From Phycisphaerales bacterium (GTDB lineage Bacteria; Planctomycetota; Phycisphaerae; Phycisphaerales; UBA1924), in NCBI GenBank assembly GCA_019750095.1, contig JAIEOW010000044.1, positions 1 through 64,000 on the forward strand: 64,000 nucleotides of DNA. Direction: 5' to 3'. The notes beneath the pieces were generated by a model. That model saw nothing but the letters and a program-made list of their open reading frames with translations. It did no database searches and was not told the DNA's origin. The translations under genes and the position numbers were made by a program. Below are positions 7,855 to 14,236 of the stretch, piece after piece (the first letter of the stretch is position 1; every line of letters begins with the position of its first letter).

Positions 7855-8619
7855 ATGCGGATCGATGTTCTCACCACATTTCCCGAGATGTTCGCCCCGT
7901 CGGCTCCCGGGGCGATGGGTGTGTCGATTCCAGCTCGGGCTCGGGCGGCGGGGATCGTTGAGTGGCACGCCACCAACATCCGCAACTTTGCCACTGGCGC
8001 GCACCAGAAGACCGACGATCGGCCATTTGGCGGCGGGCCGGGGATGGTCATGATGTGCCAGCCGGTGTTTGACGCCGTGAACGCGGTGGAAGCTCTGGAC
8101 CCGCGGCCGGCGACGCGGGTGTTGCTTACGCCGCAGGGGCGGGTGTTGAATCAGCGGATCGTGGAAGAACTTGCTGGCAAGCCGCGGCTGCTGCTGATCG
8201 CGGGGCACTATGAAGGGCTGGATGAACGGGTGATCCGAACCCTGGCACCGATGGAGCTCTCGATCGGGGACTTTGTGCTGTCGGGGGGCGAGATCGCGGC
8301 GATGGTGCTGATGGATGCGGTGATTCGGCTGTTGCCGGGCGTGCTGGGGCACGAGGACTCGGCGGCCGAGGATTCGTTCAGCGTGGCTCGCAGTTACATT
8401 GGCGGCTCGCAGACGCCCAAGCGCGAGCGGATTGTGCTGCCCGAGGGCACGCGGCTGCTGGATTGCCCACACTACACCCAGCCCAGGGAGTGGATGGGCA
8501 TGGGCGTGCCCGATGTGCTGTTGTCGGGCGATCACGGGGCGATCGAGCGGTGGCGCTTGCAGCAGCGGATCGAGCGGACGCGCGAGCGTCGCCCGGATGT
8601 GCTGCCGCCGGGGCTTTGA
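7855..8619 (+). CDS. trmD: tRNA (guanine-N1)-methyltransferase TrmD
   Basis: A 254-residue SPOUT methyltransferase that makes m1G37 in tRNAs with G36, preventing +1 frameshifts. It begins MRIDVLTTFPEMF. The knot motifs DDRPFGGGPGMVMM, HYEGLDERV and GDFVLSGGEIAAM are present, as is the VLGHEDSAAEDSF block. Length matches the family. It lies between rpsP and rplS as in the classical S16-RimM-TrmD-L19 operon, but rimM is missing from this locus and a minus-strand small membrane gene is inserted before rplS. Confidence 0.96.
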   Translation: MRIDVLTTFPEMFAPSAPGAMGVSIPARARAAGIVEWHATNIRNFATGAHQKTDDRPFGGGPGMVMMCQPVFDAVNAVEALDPRPATRVLLTPQGRVLNQRIVEELAGKPRLLLIAGHYEGLDERVIRTLAPMELSIGDFVLSGGEIAAMVLMDAVIRLLPGVLGHEDSAAEDSFSVARSYIGGSQTPKRERIVLPEGTRLLDCPHYTQPREWMGMGVPDVLLSGDHGAIERWRLQQRIERTRERRPDVLPPGL

Positions 8620-8621
8620 CG

Positions 8622-8783
8622 CTATTTCCGCATCACGACGATGATCGCGTGGACGATGCCCGGGATGTAGAACAGCAGGCAGAGGATGATGTTGATGAGC
8701 AGGTCCTTGCCCAGGCCGGATTTGATGGCAACGGCGACCGGCGGGAGGAAGATCGCCAGCAGGATCATCAGGAATTCGATCAT
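8622..8783 (-). CDS. YqaE/Pmp3 family small membrane proteolipid
   Basis: 53 residues with two hydrophobic helices (about 3-20 and 28-48) and the family signature FLPPVAVAIKSG...NIILCLLFYIPGIVHAI. Pmp3/YqaE proteins are stress-associated inner-membrane proteolipids. I chose the ATG at 8783, which has AAGGA at a good distance; an upstream in-frame ATG would add a non-conserved leader. It is antisense to, and convergent with, trmD; only two bases separate the two stop codons. Confidence 0.9.
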   Translation of the reverse strand: MIEFLMILLAIFLPPVAVAIKSGLGKDLLINIILCLLFYIPGIVHAIIVVMRK

Positions 8784-9038
8784 CGAGGGTTCCTTGGAAG
8801 GAGTGGTTGAAGCAGCCAAAGTGTATGGAGTCGGGATTTGTTGGGAAAATCGCGTTTGTGGGTTCGTGGGTGGTGGTTTGGGGGAGCGGCGGATCGCGAG
8901 CGATTCGGGTGATGGGTGTGGGGGGAGTGGACGGGATGGGGGTTCGTGCTTATCCTCTCGACCCTGCTTCGCCTGGTTTGGCTTGGATTTGGGCCAGTTC
9001 CGGCGCGGCGTCGCACGCCTTTACACGAGAGTTTCGCC

Positions 9039-9446
9039 ATGGCCGCCAAGAGCGCCGTTGAGATTATCGAAGGTCTGAACTCGGACCAGCTCAAGACCGA
9101 CCTCCCCGTGATCGAAGTGGGGGATACGGTGAACGTTCACGGGCGGATCGTGGAAGGCGACAAAGAGCGCATCCAGATCTTCCAGGGGATCGTGATCTCG
9201 CTCTCCGGGCGTGGCGTGAATCGGATGATTCAGGTCCGGCGCATCGTTGAAGACATGGGCGTGGAGCGCATCTTCCCGCTGCACTCGCCGCGCGTGGCGA
9301 AGTGGGAAGTGATCCGCAAGGCCGACGCACGGCGTGCGAAGCTGTACTACCTGCGTGATCGCGTTGGCAAGAGCCGACGGCTGCGTGATAAGCGTCGCGG
9401 GCTGGGCAAGGCCGGGGTTGGCGGGGCTGCGCCGGCGAAGGGCTGA
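9039..9446 (+). CDS. rplS: 50S ribosomal protein L19
   Basis: A 135-residue bL19. FQGIVISLSGRGVNRMIQVRRI and GVERIFPLHSPRV are the conserved blocks, and KLYYLRDRVGKSRRL is the C-terminal signature. I chose the ATG at 9039 with GAGAG upstream; the open frame continues upstream to 8916 but that part is not L19-like. The C-terminus carries a short Gly/Ala extension. The 255-base leader (8784-9038) is G-rich; I see no recognised riboswitch in it. Confidence 0.95.
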   Translation: MAAKSAVEIIEGLNSDQLKTDLPVIEVGDTVNVHGRIVEGDKERIQIFQGIVISLSGRGVNRMIQVRRIVEDMGVERIFPLHSPRVAKWEVIRKADARRAKLYYLRDRVGKSRRLRDKRRGLGKAGVGGAAPAKG

Positions 9447-9475
9447 GTGCGATCGGTCTTCAAGGATGACCTGCG

Positions 9476-9679
9476 ATGACGCTAGGGATGGGACTTTTGA
9501 ACAGTCCCTTTTATATCATCTTTGGACTCGTTCTCGGCATCGCGGGCTTGCTCATCGCAGCATTGGTACTCGTCACCGGGGCGATCTTGACCACGCTGTT
9601 GATCAGCGAAGTGCTGCGTCGGATGAAAGCGCGGCCGAAGCAGTCAAGAATACCGCTGACAAATGGCCGTCCTCACTAG
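9476..9679 (+). CDS. Small single-pass membrane protein of unknown function
   Basis: 67 residues, with AAGGA nine bases before the ATG. One long hydrophobic stretch covers residues about 8-45 (possibly two helices), followed by a basic tail (RRMKARPKQSR). It begins 29 bases after rplS on the same strand and may be co-transcribed. I recognise no family. The ribosome site and the membrane-like composition are the only support. Confidence 0.55.
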   Translation: MTLGMGLLNSPFYIIFGLVLGIAGLLIAALVLVTGAILTTLLISEVLRRMKARPKQSRIPLTNGRPH

Positions 9680-9742
9680 ACCGCGAGATGCAGGAATGGT
9701 CAAGGTCGTTGCGTTCCACCCGATTCAGAGCGGACGGTAGTT

Positions 9743-9818
9743 GGCGGTGGCGCCGCGAGCGAAGCGAGCCAGCCACCGGAAAAGAGCTTGAAGTTCTTCC
9801 GCCCGGCTGAGGGCGGAC
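9743..9818 (+). repeat. Left inverted flank of the RAYT element (two-hairpin repeat)
   Basis: 76 bases comprising an outer GGTGGC/GCCACC stem enclosing a GCGAGCGAAGCGAGC block, a short AT-richer spacer, then a second hairpin CCGCCC-GGCTGA-GGGCGG. It is nearly identical to the reverse complement of 10360-10435, with mismatches concentrated in loops and spacer. It lies downstream (3') of the transposase. Confidence 0.9.
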
Positions 9819-9861
9819 GAGTGCGTTCTCGATGTTGCAGAGCTCCGAGCAGTTTACTCGG

Positions 9862-10320
9862 CTATCGCAGCACCTCAGCCGGATCGCCATTCCAGCCAGT
9901 CTTTCGAAGCATCGAAAGAAACTCAGTATCAAAGCCGACTTGAGCATGGTGCAGCTTCTGGTTTCGGATGTACTGCTCGACGCTGTCGACGCTCGGCTTG
10001 CTCACGGTAAAGCCGCCGTATCCCTCCTGCCAAGCGAAATCACCCAGCTCCGGATGGATCTGGTGAATCCACTTTGAGGATCGAGACTTCAGATGCCTGA
10101 GGAGGTCGGCGATGGCCAGATCGCTCGGGAAGCGCACAAGCAGGTGGATGTGCTCCGACATGCCGTTGATCGCGATCGGTACGCAGTTGAGGTCTTTTGC
10201 CACTCCCGCAAGGAATGCGTGAAGCCGAGGCTCGAGTTCGCTGGTGATCGAAGGCACCCGTCCTCGGGTCGAGTACACGGCGTGGTAGTAGTTCTGGGTC
10301 CAGGAACTGCCCCTGACCAC
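9862..10320 (-). CDS. REP-associated tyrosine transposase (Y1_Tnp / IS200 family)
   Basis: 152 residues from a GTG start at 10320. The HUH motif is visible as EHIHLLVRF, and the catalytic-tyrosine region as WQEGYGGFTVS followed by VEQYIRNQ, the RAYT/IS200 arrangement. The N-terminus WTQNYYHAVYSTRGR also fits (YHxxxxTK/R type). An open frame extends upstream through the flanking repeat and heptamer array to 10635, but the family begins near residue W8 of the GTG start. HUH Y1 enzymes cut and rejoin single-stranded DNA at hairpins. It appears intact. Confidence 0.88.
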   Translation of the reverse strand: MVRGSSWTQNYYHAVYSTRGRVPSITSELEPRLHAFLAGVAKDLNCVPIAINGMSEHIHLLVRFPSDLAIADLLRHLKSRSSKWIHQIHPELGDFAWQEGYGGFTVSKPSVDSVEQYIRNQKLHHAQVGFDTEFLSMLRKTGWNGDPAEVLR

Positions 10321-10359
10321 AGAGTATCCGGATATGGGCGGCCTTGAGTGAATCCGATG

Positions 10360-10435
10360 GTCCGCCCTCAGACGGGCGGAAGAACCTTCAATCCTGCTTC
10401 CGGTGGCTGGCTCGCTTTGCTCGCTGCGCCACCGG
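10360..10435 (-). repeat. Right inverted flank of the RAYT element
   Basis: Reverse-complement counterpart of 9743-9818: the CCGCCC-TCAGAC-GGGCGG hairpin first, then the GGTGGC-type hairpin with its GCTCGCTTTGCTCGC interior. It lies upstream of the transposase start. Confidence 0.9.
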
Positions 10436-10460
10436 CAACGGTGGTGCGCACTCCGTGCGA

Positions 10461-10600
10461 GAGGCGAGAGGCGAGAGGGAGGGGGCAGGGGGCAGGGGGC
10501 GAGAGGCAGGAGGCATGAGGCAAGAGGCAGGGGGCAGGAGGCGAGAGGCAGGAGGCAAGAGGCGGGCGGCAAGAGGCGATGGGCGGGAGGCGGTGGGTGG
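10461..10600 (+). repeat. 20-unit GAGGCNN heptamer array
   Basis: Exactly 20 consecutive 7-base units, consensus GAGGC followed by AA, AG, GA or GG; units drift at both ends (GAGGGAG, TGGGCGG, TGGGTGG). It is the same family as 7017-7188 and 39896-39960. It ends 15 bases before the start codon of the oxidoreductase gene, so it occupies that gene's leader and probably its promoter region. Confidence 0.93.
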
Positions 10601-10615
10601 CGATATGCTCCGCGC

Positions 10616-11668
10616 ATGAAGGCCATTGTCATCACGCGTCAGGCGCAGCCGAGTGAACCGCTGGGCGAGATCATCAAGTATGTCGCTGACTTTCCTGAGC
10701 CGGCGGCGCCGGGGCCGGGGCAGGTGCTTGTGCGGACGCTTGCCGCAGCGCTGAATCATCTGGATCTGTGGGTCTGCCGCGGCGTGCCGGGGTTGAAGCT
10801 TGAGTATCCGCGTGTGAGCGGATCGGATGCGTGCGGGGTGGTGGAGGTTGTTGGTGCGGGTGTGGATTCGGCGTGGGTGGGGAAGAGGGTTGTGCTGAAT
10901 GCAGCCAGTGATACGGCGGCGCTCGCGATGCCGGGCGAGCCGCCGCGGTCTTCGATGGCGCCGATGTATGAGCTGATCGGCGAGCACCACATGGGCACGC
11001 TCGCGGAGAAGTTTGTCGCGCCGGTGAGCAACGTGCAGGTGGTCCGCGATGATCAGGAGCCGACGGAGGCGGCGGCGTTCGGGCTCACGTTTCTCACGGC
11101 GTATTCGATGATCCGGACCAAGGCGAACCTGCTGCCGGGGCAGAGCGTGCTGATCACCGGCATCGGTGGCGGCGTTGCGCTCGCGGCGCTTGCGATCGCG
11201 AAGCATCTTGGGTGTCCGGTCTGTGTGACGAGCAGGCAGCAGTGGAAGCTGGACCGCGCGAAGCAGCTTGGCGCGGACTTCGGCGTGCTGGACATCGGGC
11301 AGGATTGGAGCAAGGACGTGCGGGCGTGGTCGAACGGACGAGGGGTTGATCTTGCTGTGGATTCGTCGGGCAAGGCGACGCACCTGAAGAGCATCAAGTC
11401 ACTGGCACGCGGCGGGGCGTATGTGACGCCGGGGTGCACGTCAGGACCAGATGCGACGACGGATCTCGCGCGGATCTTCTGGAACCAGTTGCGGCTGCTG
11501 GGTTCGACAATGGGGACGAACGATGAGTTCGCCGAGGTGGTGAGCTTGTATCGCTCGGGGCATCTGAAGCCGGTGGTGGATCAGGTGATCGAAGCATCGC
11601 GCGGGAGCGAGGCGTACGTTCGGCTGGCGGCGGCGGAGCAGTTTGGGAAGATTGTGGTGCGGTTCTGA
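10616..11668 (+). CDS. Zinc-type alcohol dehydrogenase-like / quinone oxidoreductase family protein
   Basis: 350 residues of the medium-chain dehydrogenase/reductase superfamily. The N-terminal GroES-like part contains PGPGQVLVR, NHLDLWVCRG and the GSDACGVV block; the Rossmann motif GIGGGVALAALAIAKHLG is central. The four-Cys structural zinc loop is absent, which favours a quinone oxidoreductase-type enzyme. The start is the ATG at 10616, immediately after the heptamer array; no strong ribosome site is seen. Substrate unknown. Confidence 0.88.
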   Translation: MKAIVITRQAQPSEPLGEIIKYVADFPEPAAPGPGQVLVRTLAAALNHLDLWVCRGVPGLKLEYPRVSGSDACGVVEVVGAGVDSAWVGKRVVLNAASDTAALAMPGEPPRSSMAPMYELIGEHHMGTLAEKFVAPVSNVQVVRDDQEPTEAAAFGLTFLTAYSMIRTKANLLPGQSVLITGIGGGVALAALAIAKHLGCPVCVTSRQQWKLDRAKQLGADFGVLDIGQDWSKDVRAWSNGRGVDLAVDSSGKATHLKSIKSLARGGAYVTPGCTSGPDATTDLARIFWNQLRLLGSTMGTNDEFAEVVSLYRSGHLKPVVDQVIEASRGSEAYVRLAAAEQFGKIVVRF

Positions 11669-11671
11669 GTT

Positions 11672-11703
11672 TCAATCAGAGGCCTGGGCGCAAGCCCTGG
11701 CAC
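11672..11703 (+). repeat. 32-nt GNRA-hairpin repeat, copy 6
   Basis: Core GCCTGGGCGCAAGCCCTGGC, flank TCAATCAGAG, 4 bases after the oxidoreductase stop. Inverted partner of copy 7, 111 bases apart, between two convergent genes. Confidence 0.9.
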
Positions 11704-11814
11704 GTCACGCTGCCGGGGAAGCGAAGGTCGGTTGAAACACGGAGGGCCACAGAGGGCCACGGAGGGGAGGCGGGAGGAGCCGAGTGATGCAGTTTTGATG
11801 ATCGTGTGTCGCAG

Positions 11815-11846
11815 GTGCCCGAGCTTGCGCTCGGGCCTCGGATTGA
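11815..11846 (-). repeat. 32-nt GNRA-hairpin repeat, copy 7
   Basis: On the minus strand the core is GCCCGAGC, GCAA, GCTCGGGC, a perfect stem in which A and T replace the G-C pair of other copies (compensatory). Flank TCAATCCGAG. Eight bases after the ABC exporter stop. Confidence 0.92.
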
Positions 11847-11854
11847 GGATGAGG

Positions 11855-13933
11855 TCACGATCGCACTTCGGCGAGCATCTGGTCTTTTTCGGCTTCGCTG
11901 GTGATCTGGCGCTGGAGCATCTTGAAGTAGCGGCCGGTCGCGCCTTTGGCGACGAGTTCGGCGTGGGTGCCGCGTTCGACGATGCGGCCGTTTTCGATGA
12001 CGGCGATCAGGTCGGCGTGGCGGATGGTGGAGAGGCGGTGGGCGATGACGAAGCAGGTTCGGTTTCGCATGAGCGAACGGAGCGAATCCTGGATCAGGGC
12101 TTCGCTCTCGGAGTCGAGGTTGCTGGTGGCCTCGTCGAGGATGAGGATGCGTGGGTCGGCGAGAAGGGCGCGGGCGATGGCGATGCGCTGCTTCTGGCCG
12201 CCGGAGAGGCGCACGCCGCGTTCGCCGATGAGTGTGTCGTAGCCCTGTTCGAGCTTGGCGATGAAGGCGTCGGCGTTGGCGGCCTTGGCTGCGGCGCGGA
12301 TGTCGCTGAGGGTGGGTTCGCGTCCGCCGACGGCTCCGCCGATGCGTGCGTAGCCGATGTTCTCGGCGATCGTGCCGTCGAAGAGGAAGACGTCTTGTTC
12401 GACGATGCCCAGCAGGTGGCGATAGGTGTCGGGGTCAAAGTCGCGGATATCTCGGCCATCGATGGTGATGGTGCCGCTGGTGGGGTCATAGAAGCGGGCG
12501 ACGAGGTTGCAGAGGGTGGTCTTGCCCGCGCCGGAGGGGCCGACGAGGGCGATGGTGGATCCGGCGCGGACATCGAGATCGACATCGCGGAGCGCGTATT
12601 CCACTTCGGAATCTGTGGGGCCGCGCTTGGGATAGGCGAAGGAGACGTTGCGGAAAGTGATGTGGCCGCGGGCGCTGGTGATCGGCTCGCCGCGTGGGCG
12701 CGGGGTGGCGGCGAGGATGGTGCCCGCGACGGGTGCGACAGTGGGGGCAAACTCCTGCGGCTCACTGAGCAGATCGAGAATGCGATCGAACGAGGCGAGT
12801 TCGGCCTGGATGCTGGTGGCGCTTGCGCTGAGCGATTCGAGGGGGCCGAGGAGCATGAGGAGGTAGGCGGAGAACATCATGACGTCGCCGAGCGTGAGCG
12901 TGCCATCGAGCACACGCGAGCCGCCATAGACGAGCACGGCGGCGGAGCCCGCGGGAAGAAGGACCATCCAGAGCATCTCGATGAAGCGGCTCCACCACCA
13001 GGTGAGCAGTTCCTGGCGCGACATGAGGTGGTTGTTGCGGATGAAGCGAGCGCCCTCGGCGGATTGGCGGACGAAGCCGCGGACGACGCGCATGCCGCCG
13101 AAGGCCTCGGTGGCGTGCCCGTCGATGGTGGTGCGTGTGGCGCGGACGGCCTTGTGCAGGGGGCGGATGCGGGCGATCCAGGTCTTCTGCGTGAACCACG
13201 CGGCGGGGATGAGCAGCGTGGCGCCGACGAGCAGTCGCCAATCGGTATAGGCGAGGATGATCAGCGTGCCGACGAGTTGCACGACGGCGCGCCAGGGGTT
13301 GTAGAGCATACTGAAGAGCAGGTCTGCGGCCTGGCCGGCGTCTTCGCGCAGGATGCTGGCCGCACCGCCGGATTTGAGGTCATAGACGCGTGTGAGCGGC
13401 AGACGGACAGCGTGGGCGAAGACGCGTCTTCGGACTTTGGCGCGGGTCTTGTGCGTGAGTGTTGTCATCTGCCAGCGGCCCCAGGTGCCGACGGAGACGG
13501 AGATGATGGCGAGCACGACCAGCACCGCGCCGAGGAGCCAGAGCAACTGTTTCGCATCGCGCGTGGGGATCCACTCGGGCAGGCCCGATGGGCCGGGGTT
13601 GTTTGTGAGGATGTAGTCGAGCGCGATCTTGGTGCTTGCGGGGACCGCGAGACCAACGAGGGCGGAGATGGTGACCGTGCCGATGCAGGCGATGATGAGC
13701 GCGCGGTGGCCCAGCGTGAGCGTGAGGAACTCGCTAAAGAGCACCCAGAACCCGCGCGAACGCTTGGTGCGCGTGGGGGCGTTCTGATCAAGCTCTTCGC
13801 GGGGGGCCGCGGCCTTGTCACCCTTGGCGATCCGTGCGCGGGAATCGAGGAAGGCACGGAAGCGGGATTTACTGGAGCGCGATGGACGTGGCTGGGACGT
13901 CGTGTCGCCGAGGTCGGCGTGAGTGTCTGGCAT
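11855..13933 (-). CDS. ABC transporter, fused permease/ATPase (MsbA-like exporter)
   Basis: 692 residues from the ATG at 13933: an N-terminal cytoplasmic stretch of about 75 residues, an ABC_membrane domain with about six helices (SEFLTLTLGHRALIIACIGTVTISALVGL onward), and a C-terminal ATPase with Walker A GPSGAGKTT, signature LSGGQKQRIAIAR and Walker B ILILDEATSNLDSESE. It is a half-transporter that works as a homodimer, of the MsbA/LmrA lipid or drug exporter type. The DALxx H-loop reads FVIAHRLSTIRHADLI. The substrate is unknown. It diverges from the secretin gene. Confidence 0.92.
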   Translation of the reverse strand: MPDTHADLGDTTSQPRPSRSSKSRFRAFLDSRARIAKGDKAAAPREELDQNAPTRTKRSRGFWVLFSEFLTLTLGHRALIIACIGTVTISALVGLAVPASTKIALDYILTNNPGPSGLPEWIPTRDAKQLLWLLGAVLVVLAIISVSVGTWGRWQMTTLTHKTRAKVRRRVFAHAVRLPLTRVYDLKSGGAASILREDAGQAADLLFSMLYNPWRAVVQLVGTLIILAYTDWRLLVGATLLIPAAWFTQKTWIARIRPLHKAVRATRTTIDGHATEAFGGMRVVRGFVRQSAEGARFIRNNHLMSRQELLTWWWSRFIEMLWMVLLPAGSAAVLVYGGSRVLDGTLTLGDVMMFSAYLLMLLGPLESLSASATSIQAELASFDRILDLLSEPQEFAPTVAPVAGTILAATPRPRGEPITSARGHITFRNVSFAYPKRGPTDSEVEYALRDVDLDVRAGSTIALVGPSGAGKTTLCNLVARFYDPTSGTITIDGRDIRDFDPDTYRHLLGIVEQDVFLFDGTIAENIGYARIGGAVGGREPTLSDIRAAAKAANADAFIAKLEQGYDTLIGERGVRLSGGQKQRIAIARALLADPRILILDEATSNLDSESEALIQDSLRSLMRNRTCFVIAHRLSTIRHADLIAVIENGRIVERGTHAELVAKGATGRYFKMLQRQITSEAEKDQMLAEVRS

Positions 13934-14236
13934 TGAAAAGGATGGTAGGGTGCAATTTGGGTGGAATGGCCAGAGCGGTGCGCATGCGCGGGCTCGCGGT
14001 CCCCTCAATCAGTGATGCGGCGTGTTTTCGGACCGCCATAGCCCCCCTTCATTGCAGGTGTTGCCGGAGGAACAGGCGCTTGGGTTTATCACATGCACCG
14101 GATGTTCTCCAAAGTCGCAGGTCAAGCGGGTCGAAGTTGGAGGACGAGCCGCGGGATGGTTTCGCGGCTGGAGGCCAGTTGTTCCGACCGGCGCACACAC
14201 GCGGATGACCCGCGGCGCCCTTCTTGGAGAGGTCCA
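13934..14236. other. Divergent intergenic region, ABC exporter / secretin
   Basis: 303 bases. Open frames continue into it from both genes but carry no recognisable domains. GGAGAGG at 14227-14233 is the ribosome site of the secretin. No repeat of the families described here and no convincing -35/-10 pair was found. Confidence 0.6.

Larger units (their letters stand above)
9743..10435 (-). mobile_element. RAYT/REP element (IS200-type single-strand transposon-like unit)
   Basis: A 693-base unit made of a Y1-type transposase gene bracketed by two 76-base inverted copies of a two-hairpin repeat. This matches the REP-associated tyrosine transposase (REPtron) organisation, in which a HUH transposase is flanked by the REP palindromes it acts on. 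Element borders are set at the limits of similarity between the two flanks; no target duplication is expected for this class. Confidence 0.82.
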
